DNA of 64,000 nt from Microlunatus lacustris (GTDB lineage Bacteria > Actinomycetota > Actinomycetes > Propionibacteriales > Propionibacteriaceae), in the NCBI GenBank assembly GCA_039527025.1, contig BAAAJN010000007.1, forward strand, positions 62,001 through 126,000. Direction: 5' to 3'. Below the pieces are notes generated by a model. That model was not told where the DNA came from, did not search any database, and saw only the letters and a program-made list of their open reading frames with translations. Positions 54,771 to 63,769 of this stretch are shown here, in pieces (the stretch's first letter is position 1; the number at the start of each line of letters is the position of its first letter). A program made the translations under genes and the position numbers.

Positions 54771-55241
54771 CCCGCTCGGCGTCGGCACGACGGGACTGGA
54801 GCTCGGGTTCGCCGGACCAGGGGTCCCGGGCGCGCCCGCCTCCTCGACGACGACCTCGCAGTCCTGCAGGTCGCGGGCCAGCCGGGGCTCGACGGGCTGG
54901 AGCCGGCGGACGATGTCGTCGATGGCTCCGAAGTCGACCTCGTCCACCGCCTCGCCGAGTCCGGCCAGGGCGCTGTAGACGTCCTGCGCGTCGTTGATCA
55001 CCCGCAGGCATGCGGCGTTCACCCGGGCCTGGGCCGCCACTTCGACGCTGGCGGAGGGCGAGGGCGAGGCTGACGCGGCGGCCTCCCGGTTCGCGACGAC
55101 GAAATCCGGCGTCCCCGCGCTCAGCAGACCGACCAGCAGGACACCGGTCACCACCCCTCCGACGAAGATGGCGACCAGCATCCACCAAGGCCGGCGACGT
55201 CGCGGGGCAGGCGCCACGTCGGCTGCTGGGGTCGGAGTCAT
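54756..55241 (-). CDS. Hypothetical single-pass membrane protein
   Basis: 161 aa, not recognised. Cytoplasmic RRRR patch (about 14-17), one membrane helix at 20-42 (WMLVAIFVGGVVTGVLLVGLL), an S/P/A linker (ASASPSPSASVEV), then a helical extracytoplasmic domain with one Cys pair candidate (AACLRVINDAQ...LQDCEVVV), and a P/S-rich tail. Two cysteines 57-62 residues apart could form a disulfide outside the membrane. A weak GGAG site lies before the ATG. Confidence 0.65.
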   Translation of the reverse strand: MTPTPAADVAPAPRRRRPWWMLVAIFVGGVVTGVLLVGLLSAGTPDFVVANREAAASASPSPSASVEVAAQARVNAACLRVINDAQDVYSALAGLGEAVDEVDFGAIDDIVRRLQPVEPRLARDLQDCEVVVEEAGAPGTPGPANPSSSPVVPTPSGSATG

Positions 55242-55349
55242 GGAGCTCCCGGGTCTCGGTCCGGCGCGGGGCTACCGCGTCGTGGTGGGGAAAAGTATGC
55301 TCCCAGCAGCCCTCACCGTGCACGTCCGGCCGACCGGAAGGACCCACCC

Positions 55350-57629
55350 ATGGCTGCAGGCCTCGGGTCCACCGCCCAGCGTCCGGACCGGTCCACGCTC
55401 GCCGGTCGCCTGGGGCAGGGCTACCGGGTGGCGGTCACCTCCGGTCGCTGGGTCGTCGTCGCGGTCTGGGTCGCGGCAGCCGTGCTGGTCAACGTGGTGG
55501 TCGCCTCCGAGGACAGCGGTGGCGGAGGGTTCGGTGACCTGCTGCCGCCCGACAGCCAGGTGCTGACGGTCCAGGAACGCATCATGGAGAAGTTCCGGGT
55601 CCCGGTGCTCGCCGGCACGACGATGGTGCTGCACGAGCCCGGCAGCCTCAGCGTGCTGACCCGCGCCGACTCGGTGCTGTGGGCCCTGGCCACCACCCAG
55701 GACGCGCTGGAGGCGACCGAGCCTCCGGTACCCGGTCAGGTGGTGGCGGCGATCCCGTTGCCCACCGGGGTGCCGCACACCACGGTGACCTACCTGTTCA
55801 TGTCGGAGGGCACCGGGCTCTACAGCACGGTCCGGACGGCCAACCAGTACGCCGCCCACTTCAACAACCAGGCGGAGGCGAACACCTACGTCACGGGCTT
55901 CGTCCCCGCCCAGGTGGCCCAGGGGACCTACCTGCGGACCCGGCTGCCGCTCTTCGAGCTGGCCAGCGTGATCCTCATCGTCGCGGTGGTGGCCTTCGCC
56001 TTCCGTTCGCTGCTGGCCCCGGCGGTGGTCGTCGGCGTGGCCGCTGTCGGCTACCTGGTGTACTTCCCGATGCTGTCGCACCTGGCCAAGCTGCTGGACT
56101 TCGAGGTCCCGAACCAGCTCGAACCGGTGCTGCTGGCCCTCCTGCTCGGTCTGGTCACCGACTACTGCGTCCTCTTCTTCTCCGGCTATCGCGAGCAGCT
56201 GGACGAGGGCGCGGGAGCCGTCGCCGGCGCCCGGCGTGCGCTCCAGGGCAGTGCCTCGATCATCGCGGTCGCCGGCCTCACCGTGGCCGGCGGCACCATC
56301 GCCCTGCTGGCTGCCCCCTTCGACGTGTTCCGTGCCCTGGGACCGGCGCTGGCCCTGACCGTCCTGGTCAGTCTGGCCGTCTGCCTCACCCTGACCCCGG
56401 CGCTGATGACGATCCTGAGCTGGCGGCTGTTCACCATCCTGCCGGTCCGCAGCTCGACCCGGGCCCACCGCAAGCTCAGGTCCCCCAAGCGCCAGGGGCC
56501 CCGGCTGATCGACCACCTGGTGCGTCGACCCGTCGCCGCTGCCGCCGGCGGGGCTGTGCTGGTGCTCCTGACCTTGGCCACCCTGCCGCTGGCCCAGGCC
56601 CGACTGGACCTCTCCTTCGCCGCGGGCCTGCCTGCCGAGCATCCTGTCGCCCGGGGCGGACAGCTGCTGGACGACGCCGGGCTGCGCGGGATGTCGGCTC
56701 CTACCGAGCTGATGCTGGAGGCCGACGGGTTGGCGGACCGACGAGCCGACCTGCTGCGGATGCAGCAGCTGCTGGCCAGCCAGCCCGGCGTGGCCAAGGT
56801 GCTCGGACCCGCGGACCTCCCGCAGGACGACGGCAGGGGCGCGGTGATCTCGTCGGACCGCGACGCCGCGCGCTACATCATCATCTTCGACACCGACCCT
56901 CTCGCTGCGCAGGCGGTGGAAGACGCCCGGGGGCTGCAGGACCGGTTGAGCTCCCTGACCAGCCAGGCCGGCCTCGGCGACACCCGCACGTCGATGGCGG
57001 GCCAGACCCTGATCGCCTCCGAAGTGGCTGCCCTGACCCGGACCAGCCTGGAGATCACGGTGGGGGTGGCCGTGCTGATCGAGCTGGTGATCCTCATGCT
57101 CTACCTCCGCGCGCTCCTCGCTCCGCTCGTCCTCCTGGCCTGCAACGTGCTCAGCGTCGGAGCCGCGCTCGGGCTGACCACCTTCCTCTTCCAGGACCTG
57201 CTCGGCCAGCAGGGACTGACGTTCTACGCGCCCTTCGCCTCGGCCATCCTGCTGATCGCGCTGGGCTCGGACTACAACGTCTTCTCCGTCGGCGCGATCT
57301 GGTCCGAGGCCCGCCAGCGCCCGCTGGCCGACGCGCTCAGGATCGCGGTGCCCCGCAGCTCTGAAGCCATCACCACCGCCGGGCTCATCCTGGCCGGGAC
57401 CTTCGCCCTGGTCGCTCTGATCCCGCTGTCCACCTTCCGCCAGATCGCCTTCGCGATGGCGGTCGGGCTCCTGATCGACACCCTGGTGATCCGACCGGTG
57501 CTCACCCCGGCGGTGCTCACCCTGCTCGGCCGGCCGGGCAGCTGGCCGAACCGGCGGGTAGGAGTTCAACCGCAGCCCGCGGAAGCACCGACGGCCGCGC
57601 CGACGCCGGTGGGGGTGGCCGATGGCTGA
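55350..57629 (+). CDS. MMPL-family RND transporter
   Basis: 759 aa. Two MMPL halves, each with a helix, an extracytoplasmic loop domain (about 60-185 and 425-560) and five helices. Motifs: GLVTDYCVLFFSGYREQL (helix 4 aspartate pair type) and the second-half ALGSDYNVFSVGAIWSEARQR; EAITTAGLILAGTFA. MMPL proteins export lipids, siderophores or polyketides using the proton gradient. No lipid-synthesis genes adjacent, but a DUF2993 gene overlaps its stop, hinting at an envelope lipid. A TATGCT at 55296-55301 may be its -10 box; AAGGA precedes the ATG. Confidence 0.9.
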   Translation: MAAGLGSTAQRPDRSTLAGRLGQGYRVAVTSGRWVVVAVWVAAAVLVNVVVASEDSGGGGFGDLLPPDSQVLTVQERIMEKFRVPVLAGTTMVLHEPGSLSVLTRADSVLWALATTQDALEATEPPVPGQVVAAIPLPTGVPHTTVTYLFMSEGTGLYSTVRTANQYAAHFNNQAEANTYVTGFVPAQVAQGTYLRTRLPLFELASVILIVAVVAFAFRSLLAPAVVVGVAAVGYLVYFPMLSHLAKLLDFEVPNQLEPVLLALLLGLVTDYCVLFFSGYREQLDEGAGAVAGARRALQGSASIIAVAGLTVAGGTIALLAAPFDVFRALGPALALTVLVSLAVCLTLTPALMTILSWRLFTILPVRSSTRAHRKLRSPKRQGPRLIDHLVRRPVAAAAGGAVLVLLTLATLPLAQARLDLSFAAGLPAEHPVARGGQLLDDAGLRGMSAPTELMLEADGLADRRADLLRMQQLLASQPGVAKVLGPADLPQDDGRGAVISSDRDAARYIIIFDTDPLAAQAVEDARGLQDRLSSLTSQAGLGDTRTSMAGQTLIASEVAALTRTSLEITVGVAVLIELVILMLYLRALLAPLVLLACNVLSVGAALGLTTFLFQDLLGQQGLTFYAPFASAILLIALGSDYNVFSVGAIWSEARQRPLADALRIAVPRSSEAITTAGLILAGTFALVALIPLSTFRQIAFAMAVGLLIDTLVIRPVLTPAVLTLLGRPGSWPNRRVGVQPQPAEAPTAAPTPVGVADG

Positions 57630-58380
57630 TCCGGGACGCGCCGGCGCCACCTCGCTCCCCCGAGCCCGGCCGGTCCGCAGGGGCCTGGAGGCGCTGGCCC
57701 TGATCATCGTGCTCGGCGGGCTGCTCGGGGCCGCTGACGCGCTGGCCCGCACCGCCGCGGAGTCGCTGCTGGTCAGGAACGTGCGGGATGCCGTCGGCGC
57801 CGAGGCGGATCCGGTGGTCGAGGTCCGCGGCCGATTCTTCCTGCCCCAGGTGATCCGCGGCGCCTACTCCGAGGTGCACGTGCGCACCTCCGCGATCAGG
57901 AGCGGGCCACTGCGGATCGAGCAGGTCGACTCCACCCTGCGTGACGTGCGGGTGCCGTTCCACGACGTCCTGCTGAGCGACATCCGGGCCGTCGGCGTCG
58001 GCCAGGCCGAGCAGACCGCCGTGCTGACCTACGACGACCTCAACCGCTACTTCGACGCCACCGGTCGCTCGCTGCAGGTGGAGCCGCTCGGCGAGGGCAG
58101 GATCCGGCTCACGGGCACGGTGAGCGTGCTCGACACGAGGGTGGACCTGACCGCGGAGTCGGAGTTGACGGCCGCGGAGGGTCAGCTCGTCCTCAACCCG
58201 AGCAGGGTCGAGACCTCGGCGCCCCTGAACAGGGCCGGCCGGTTGCTGCTGGCTCAACGGCTCCGGCTGTCCGTCCCGATGGGCACCCTGCCCTTCGGGC
58301 AGCAGCTGACGTCGGTCGACCTGGGCGAGCGCGCCATCACGGTGACCGCGGTGGGCAACACCGTCGTGCTCAACCCCTGA
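57622..58380 (+). CDS. DUF2993 (LmeA-like) protein
   Basis: 252 aa. One N-terminal helix (ALALIIVLGGLLGAADALA), then the DUF2993 domain: EVRGRFFLPQVIRGAYSEVHVRTS, LRDVRVPFHDVL, NRYFDATGR and the ending VPMGTLPFGQQLTSVDLGERAITVTAVG. The mycobacterial member LmeA is an inner-membrane/periplasm protein needed to extend lipomannan and it binds phosphatidylinositol. The ATG overlaps the MMPL stop by 8 nt (ATGGCTGA), so the two are coupled and probably act together. Confidence 0.85.
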   Translation: MADPGRAGATSLPRARPVRRGLEALALIIVLGGLLGAADALARTAAESLLVRNVRDAVGAEADPVVEVRGRFFLPQVIRGAYSEVHVRTSAIRSGPLRIEQVDSTLRDVRVPFHDVLLSDIRAVGVGQAEQTAVLTYDDLNRYFDATGRSLQVEPLGEGRIRLTGTVSVLDTRVDLTAESELTAAEGQLVLNPSRVETSAPLNRAGRLLLAQRLRLSVPMGTLPFGQQLTSVDLGERAITVTAVGNTVVLNP

Positions 58381-58395
58381 GGTCCCGGACTGACG

Positions 58396-59130
58396 TCAGC
58401 CCTCCTGGATCAGCACGTCGGTGCCGGTGACCCGGGCCACCATCCCGGTTTCCGTCGCCTCGACACCGGTCAGCCGCAACCCGAGCGGCAGTGCACCCAC
58501 CGGGATCGGCTCGAGGAACCGCTCGGCCAGCCGATCGACCACCTCGTCCCCGAGCTCGACCCCCACGACCTCGACCGCCGGCTCGGTGATCACCATCTGC
58601 TGGTTCGGCTCGTCGACCGTGACCACCCCGCTGATCGTCGCCGCCAGCAGGTCACCTCCGACCGGGGCCGAGACCTTGGTCTGCACCCGGCCCGGACCCC
58701 CGGCGCTCCCGCCGTAGCTGAGCGGGTTCTCGCTGTAGCCGCCGAGCGCGTCGTAGGCCAGGACCGCCCGGCCGTCCAGGCGACCGGCCCTCACGACCCG
58801 GTAGCCGTCCTCGGTCCGCACGTCGTGCAGCTCGGCCTGCAGCGTCTCGATCTCCAGCGTCGGCTCCCCAGGACTCCGCGATCCCGAGAAGCCGGACGCG
58901 GTGACGTCGACCCGCGGGAAACGGTTCCGAGCAGCCTGGGTGAGGAAGGGGAAGCCGCGGATCTCCACCGCGGGTGGGCCGGCCAGAGCCAGCGAGTTCT
59001 GCAGCTCGGTCGCCACCCGCCGCTCGGCGTAGGCGTGCAGGCCGCGGTCCAGGCCGAGCAGCGCGCCCGCCAGCAGCAGCAGGACGAGCAGGACGCCACC
59101 TGCCCGCCGACCGGCCCTGCCCGAGGCCAT
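58396..59130 (-). CDS. DUF2993 (LmeA-like) protein, second copy
   Basis: 244 aa. N-terminal helix (GGVLLVLLLLAGALLGLDRGL), then EIRGFPFLTQAARNRFPRVDVTASGF and the ending VGALPLGLRLTGVEATETGMVARVTGTDVL, aligning with the preceding gene (same motif order, low identity). Candidate lipid-binding envelope protein. It lies tail to tail with the other DUF2993 gene (15 nt). Its ATG overlaps the dapB stop (TGATG), so it is translated with dapB; whether this is functional or inherited order is unknown. Confidence 0.85.
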   Translation of the reverse strand: MASGRAGRRAGGVLLVLLLLAGALLGLDRGLHAYAERRVATELQNSLALAGPPAVEIRGFPFLTQAARNRFPRVDVTASGFSGSRSPGEPTLEIETLQAELHDVRTEDGYRVVRAGRLDGRAVLAYDALGGYSENPLSYGGSAGGPGRVQTKVSAPVGGDLLAATISGVVTVDEPNQQMVITEPAVEVVGVELGDEVVDRLAERFLEPIPVGALPLGLRLTGVEATETGMVARVTGTDVLIQEG

Positions 59131-59870
59131 CAGGTCAGCCCGAGGACGGACTCGATGCCGACGGTCAGCCCGGGGCGGCCGGTGACGGCCCGCACCCCGG
59201 CCAGCACGCCCGGCATGAAGGAGACGCGGTCCAGCGAGTCGTGCCGCAGCGTCAGCGTCTCCCCCTCGGAGCCCAGCAGCACCTCCTGGTGCGCGACCAG
59301 CCCCCGCAGCCGGACGCCGTGCACCCGGATGCCGTCGACGTCGGCCCCGCGGGCCCCCGGCAGCTCCTGCACGGTGGCGTCGGGCGGGGCGGGCAGGTCG
59401 GCGGCAGCGCGGGCCGCGGCCACCCGTCGGGCGGTGGCGGTGGCGGTGCCCGACGGGGCGTCGGCCTTGCCCGGGTGGTGCAGCTCGACGATCTCCACGC
59501 TCTCGTAGAACGCGGCGGCCTGCTCGGCGAAGCGCATCATCAGCACGGCGCCGATGGAGTAGTTGGCGGCCACCAGGACCCCGACCTCGGGGCGGCCGGC
59601 GAGCAGGCCGCGCAGCTGCTCCAGCCGGGCGTCGTCGAAGCCGGTGGTGCCGACGACGGCGTGCAGCCCGCGCTCGACGCACCAGGCGAGGTTGTCCATC
59701 ACGGCGTCCGGGTGGGTGAAGTCGACGACGACGTCGGCGGCCTCAGCGGACGACCGGTCGTCACCGGCGTCGACGGCCGCGACCAGCTCGAGGTCGTCGG
59801 CCCCCTCGACGGCCCGGCACACCTCGGCACCCATCTTGCCGCGGGCCCCGAACACGGCCACCTTGATCAT
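59130..59870 (-). CDS. dapB: 4-hydroxy-tetrahydrodipicolinate reductase
   Basis: 246 aa. NAD(P) motif VAVFGARGKMGAEVCRAV, DVVVDFTHPDAVMDN, VGTTGFD, APSGTA and the active-site ELHHPGKADAPSGTA (His-His-x-x-Lys). It reduces the DapA product in the lysine/diaminopimelate pathway, feeding peptidoglycan and protein synthesis. The ATG at 59870 follows AGGAGG; a frame to 59900 adds ten non-homologous residues. Upstream is an M16 protease as in other actinobacteria. Confidence 0.96.
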   Translation of the reverse strand: MIKVAVFGARGKMGAEVCRAVEGADDLELVAAVDAGDDRSSAEAADVVVDFTHPDAVMDNLAWCVERGLHAVVGTTGFDDARLEQLRGLLAGRPEVGVLVAANYSIGAVLMMRFAEQAAAFYESVEIVELHHPGKADAPSGTATATARRVAAARAAADLPAPPDATVQELPGARGADVDGIRVHGVRLRGLVAHQEVLLGSEGETLTLRHDSLDRVSFMPGVLAGVRAVTGRPGLTVGIESVLGLT

Positions 59871-59910
59871 CTGCTGCTCCTCCTGGGGTCCCGCAGCCAC
59901 CGCGGCCCGG

Positions 59911-61167
59911 TCAGGACCAGTCTCGCAGCACCGTCGCGGGCACCCGGGGACCGACCAGCCCGAGCACGGGCTCGCGGCAGAAGAGCTCGGCGGCCGCCGC
60001 CTGCACCTGGGCGACGTCGACGGCGTCGAAGCGGTCCAGCACCTCCGCCAGCGTCCGGTCGTCTCCGAGAACCGCGTTGCCGCCCAGCCGGCTCATCCGG
60101 CTGGAGGGGCTCTCGTAGGAGAGCACCGTCTGCCCGCGCATCTGGCCCTGGGCCCGGGCCAGCTCGGCCTCGGTGACGCCGTGCTCGGCGACCTCGGCCA
60201 GCGTCGCCCGGACCAGGTCGACGATGGGGGCGAGCTTGTCGGGCGCGCACTGCCAGTCCACGCTCCACAGTCCGGCGTCGGAGTAGGTGGTCTCGCCCGC
60301 GTCGATGCCGTAGGTCAGCCCGCGGCGCTCGCGCACCTCCACGAACAGCCGCGAGGACATCCCACCGCCGACGACCAGGGAGAGCAGCCCGAGCGGGTAG
60401 CGGGCGTCGTCGAACATCCCCGGGCTGGGGTAGGCCAGCACGGCGCTGACCTGCTCCACCCGCCGCTCGGCGGTGACCAGCCCACCGGAACGGTTGACCG
60501 CGGTGGCCCGGGGCGGCCGCCGGGGGGAGGCGGTCGGTCGCGCGTCCAGCGGTGCGAGCTGCTCCACCAGCCGGTCGTGGTCGACGTGACCGGCCGCCGC
60601 CACGACGAGCGAGGAGGGGCCGTAGTGCCGTCGCCAGTACCGGACCACCTGGTCCCGGCTGAGCGCGGCGATCGAGCCGGGCGAGCCGATCACCGTGCGG
60701 CCGAGGCCGGAGCCCGTGAAGACGTGCTCGGCGACGAGCTCCTGCACCACCTCACCCGGGTCGTCGGCGTGCATGGCGATCTCGTCCTGGATGACGGCGC
60801 GCTCGGCGTCCAGGTCGCCCGCGGTGATCTTGGAGGCGGTGATCATGTCGGTCAGCACGTCCACGGCCAGCGCGGCGTCGTCTCGGAGCACCCGCGCGTA
60901 GAAGCAGGTGTACTCCTTGGTGGTGTAGGCGTTCAGCTCACCACCGACCTCCTCGACCGCGGCCGAGATCTCCTCGGCACTGCGTCGCGTGGTGCCCTTG
61001 AACAGCACGTGCTCGAGGAAGTGCGAGGCGCCGTGCAGCGCGGGCGTCTCGTGCCGGGAGCCGACCCCGGCGAAGATCCCGAGGGAGAACGTCCGGCTGG
61101 CGGGCATGTGCTCGGTGACCACCTGCAGCCCGTTCGGCAGGGTGGTACGCCGCACGGCGCCACCCAC
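59911..61167 (-). CDS. M16-family (PepR-like) zinc protease
   Basis: 418 aa. Inverted zinc motif H49-x-x-E52-H53 in GASHFLEHVLFKGT, with a distal Glu about 70 residues on (EEVGGELNAYTTKEYT...). C-terminal half has the inactive-like paralogous domain (RERRGLTYGIDAGETTYSDAGLW). Mitochondrial-processing-peptidase-like; PepR of mycobacteria lies at the same place after pnp. Cytoplasmic, single polypeptide of the usual 420 aa. GTG at 61167. Confidence 0.93.
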   Translation of the reverse strand: MGGAVRRTTLPNGLQVVTEHMPASRTFSLGIFAGVGSRHETPALHGASHFLEHVLFKGTTRRSAEEISAAVEEVGGELNAYTTKEYTCFYARVLRDDAALAVDVLTDMITASKITAGDLDAERAVIQDEIAMHADDPGEVVQELVAEHVFTGSGLGRTVIGSPGSIAALSRDQVVRYWRRHYGPSSLVVAAAGHVDHDRLVEQLAPLDARPTASPRRPPRATAVNRSGGLVTAERRVEQVSAVLAYPSPGMFDDARYPLGLLSLVVGGGMSSRLFVEVRERRGLTYGIDAGETTYSDAGLWSVDWQCAPDKLAPIVDLVRATLAEVAEHGVTEAELARAQGQMRGQTVLSYESPSSRMSRLGGNAVLGDDRTLAEVLDRFDAVDVAQVQAAAAELFCREPVLGLVGPRVPATVLRDWS

Positions 61168-61220
61168 GATGGGGTGACGCCGTGCGGGACGCCGCGAGGC
61201 GGCAGTTGAGGCCGAGGGTC

Positions 61221-63416
61221 TCAGACCGACGCCTCTTCCTCGACGACGGGGACCAGCGAGAGCTTGCCCCGGTCGTCGATCTCGTTGATCTCGACCTGGA
61301 TCTTCTGGCCGACGCTGACGACGTCCTCGACGTTGTCGACGCGGGCGCCGCCGGCCAGCGGCCGCAGCTTCGAGATGTGCAGCAGGCCGTCCTTGCCGGG
61401 CAGCAACGACACGAAGGCACCGAAGGCGGTGATCTTGACGACGGTGCCGAGGTACCGCTCGCCCTTCTCCGGCATGGTCGGGTTGGCGATGGCGTTGATC
61501 AGCGCCCGCGCCGCTTCGGCCTTCTCGCCGGAGTCGGCACCGACGTAGATGGTGCCGTCGTCCTCGATGGAGATCTGCGCACCGGTGTCGTCCTGGATCT
61601 GGTTGATCACCTTGCCCTTCGGGCCGATGACCTCGCCGATCTTGTCGACCGGGATGCGGATCGTGATGATCCGCGGCGCGAACAGGCTCATCTCGTCCGG
61701 CGCGTCGATGGCCTCCGACATGACCTCGAGGATCGAGGTCCGAGCGTCCTTGGCCTGGTCCAGCGCCGAAGCCAGGACCGACGCGGGGATGCCGTCGAGC
61801 TTGGTGTCCAGCTGCAGGGCGGTGATGAAGTCCTTCGTGCCGGCGACCTTGAAGTCCATGTCGCCGAAGGCGTCCTCGGCCCCGAGGATGTCGGTCATGG
61901 CGACGTAACGGGTCTCCCCGTCGACGGTGTCGGACACCAGGCCCATGGCGATGCCGGCGACCGGCGCGCGCAGCGGCACCCCGGCGTTCAGCAGGGCCAG
62001 CGTCGAGGCGCAGACCGAGCCCATCGAGGTGGAGCCGTTCGAGCCCAGCGCCTCCGAGACCTGACGGATGGCGTAGGGGAACTCCTCACGCGTCGGCAGC
62101 ACCGGCAGCAGGGCGCGCTCGGCGAGCGCTCCGTGGCCGATCTCGCGCCGCTTCGGCGACCCGACCCGACCGGTCTCACCGGTGGAGTAGGGCGGGAAGT
62201 TGTAGTTGTGCATGTAGCGCTTCGTCGTCTCCGGCGCCAGCGTGTCGAGCTTCTGCTCCATGCCGAGCATGTTCAGCGTGGTGACGCCCAGGATCTGGGT
62301 CTCGCCGCGCTGGAACAGCGCCGAGCCGTGCACGCGCGGGATCACGTCGACCTCGGCGGACAGGGTGCGGATGTCGCTCAGCCCGCGGCCGTCGATCCGC
62401 ACCTTCTCGGTGAGGATCTTCTGCCGGACGAGCTTCTTGGTGAGCGCCCGGTAGGCCCCGGTGATCTCCTTCTCGCGACCGGCGAACTGCTCCGACAGCC
62501 GGGCGACGAGGGAGGCCTTGAGGGTCTCGGTGGCCTGCTCGCGCTCCTGCTTGTCCGCGATGGCCATGACCTGCGACAGCTCGCCGGTCACGGTGTCCGA
62601 CACCGCGGCGTAGACGTCGTCGGCGTAGTCGGAGAAGATCTTGAACTCCGCCGTGGTCTTCGGGAAGTGCGTGGCCAGCTCGGCCTGCGCGTCGCACAGC
62701 GCCTTGATGAACGGCTTGGCGGCCTCGAGGCCGGAGGCCACGACCTGCTCGGTCGGGGCGGTCTTGCCGCTGCGGACCAGGTCCCAGGTCTGCGCCGTGG
62801 ACTCGGCCTCGACCATCATGATCGCGACGTCGCCGTCGGCGAGCACGCGGCCGGCCACCACCATGTCGAAGGTGGACTCGCCGAGCTGGTCGACGTCGGG
62901 GAAGCCGACCCACTGGTCACCGATCAGCGCGACGCGGACGCCGCCGACCGGGCCGGTGAACGGCAGGCCCGCGAGCTGGGTGGACATCGAGGCCGCGTTG
63001 ATGGCGACGACGTCGTAGGTCTTGTTCGGGTTCAGCGCCATGACGGTGACGACGACCTGGACCTCGTTGCGCAGGCCCTTGACGAAGCAGGGGCGCAGCG
63101 GGCGGTCGATCAGCCGGCAGGTGAGGATGGCGCCCTCGGACGGGCGGCCCTCGCGGCGGAAGAACGAGCCGGGGATCCGTCCGGCGGCGTACATCCGCTC
63201 CTCGACGTCCACGGTCAGCGGGAAGAAGTCGATCGCGTCGCGCGGCTTGCTCTGGGCCGTGGTGGCCGAGAGGAGCATCGTGTCGTCGTCGAGGTAGACG
63301 GTCGCCGAGCCGGCGGCCTGGCGGGCCAGCAGGCCCGACTCGAAACGGACGACGTGACGACCGAGGGCACCGTTGTCGATGACGGCCTCGGTGACGTGCA
63401 GTTCAGGTCCCTCCAC
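61221..63416 (-). CDS. pnp: Polynucleotide phosphorylase / guanosine pentaphosphate synthase
   Basis: 731 aa. Two RNase PH domains (about 15-240 and 325-560), a KH domain (IPVDKIGEVIGPKGKVINQIQDDTGAQISIE) and an S1 domain (GERYLGTVVKITAFGAFVSLLPGKDGLLHISKL). It degrades RNA 3' to 5' with phosphate; in actinobacteria the enzyme is also named GpsI for guanosine pentaphosphate synthesis. GTG at 63416 with AAAGGA 5 nt upstream. Together with rpsO in the usual rpsO-pnp order. The leader is long and structured. Confidence 0.97.
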   Translation of the reverse strand: MEGPELHVTEAVIDNGALGRHVVRFESGLLARQAAGSATVYLDDDTMLLSATTAQSKPRDAIDFFPLTVDVEERMYAAGRIPGSFFRREGRPSEGAILTCRLIDRPLRPCFVKGLRNEVQVVVTVMALNPNKTYDVVAINAASMSTQLAGLPFTGPVGGVRVALIGDQWVGFPDVDQLGESTFDMVVAGRVLADGDVAIMMVEAESTAQTWDLVRSGKTAPTEQVVASGLEAAKPFIKALCDAQAELATHFPKTTAEFKIFSDYADDVYAAVSDTVTGELSQVMAIADKQEREQATETLKASLVARLSEQFAGREKEITGAYRALTKKLVRQKILTEKVRIDGRGLSDIRTLSAEVDVIPRVHGSALFQRGETQILGVTTLNMLGMEQKLDTLAPETTKRYMHNYNFPPYSTGETGRVGSPKRREIGHGALAERALLPVLPTREEFPYAIRQVSEALGSNGSTSMGSVCASTLALLNAGVPLRAPVAGIAMGLVSDTVDGETRYVAMTDILGAEDAFGDMDFKVAGTKDFITALQLDTKLDGIPASVLASALDQAKDARTSILEVMSEAIDAPDEMSLFAPRIITIRIPVDKIGEVIGPKGKVINQIQDDTGAQISIEDDGTIYVGADSGEKAEAARALINAIANPTMPEKGERYLGTVVKITAFGAFVSLLPGKDGLLHISKLRPLAGGARVDNVEDVVSVGQKIQVEINEIDDRGKLSLVPVVEEEASV

Positions 63417-63769
63417 GGGATTCCTTTCTGTGGCGGGCCGCGGACGGCTCGCCGGAGGTGTGGATCACATCCGCACACCGGTCGCCTGACGGCGGCTGCT
63501 CGCTCGACGGCCTCGTGCCACGAGGCCCTGCTCCCCCGGAGCTGTGGGAGGCCGGTCTTCGATCGAGGTCCGCGGGTCGGGCAGGTGACGACCTGCGCGC
63601 CGGCACGGGGCCGGCGGACCCGAAGACCACTACCGAGGACCGAAGCGCTCCACGTCGAGTGCGTGCGGGATGCAATTCAGCGGGTGATGTTCGGTCGATT
63701 CAGTTGTGGGGGAAGATGCGCAGGAGCGGCCCGCCGCGCCCAGGGGCGAGGAGGACCGCTCCGCTCAGA
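63417..63769 (-). promoter_or_regulatory. rpsO-pnp intergenic leader
   Basis: 353 bases without a gene. Seen: the pnp ribosome site at 63422-63427; a 6-bp hairpin GCCTCG/CGAGGC at 63510-63526; and a larger inverted repeat GAGCGG...CCGCTC spanning 63724-63761 directly after rpsO. In other bacteria pnp mRNA leaders carry hairpins through which PNPase autoregulates with RNase III; that fits but is not shown. No T-run or further promoter box is clear. Confidence 0.4.
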
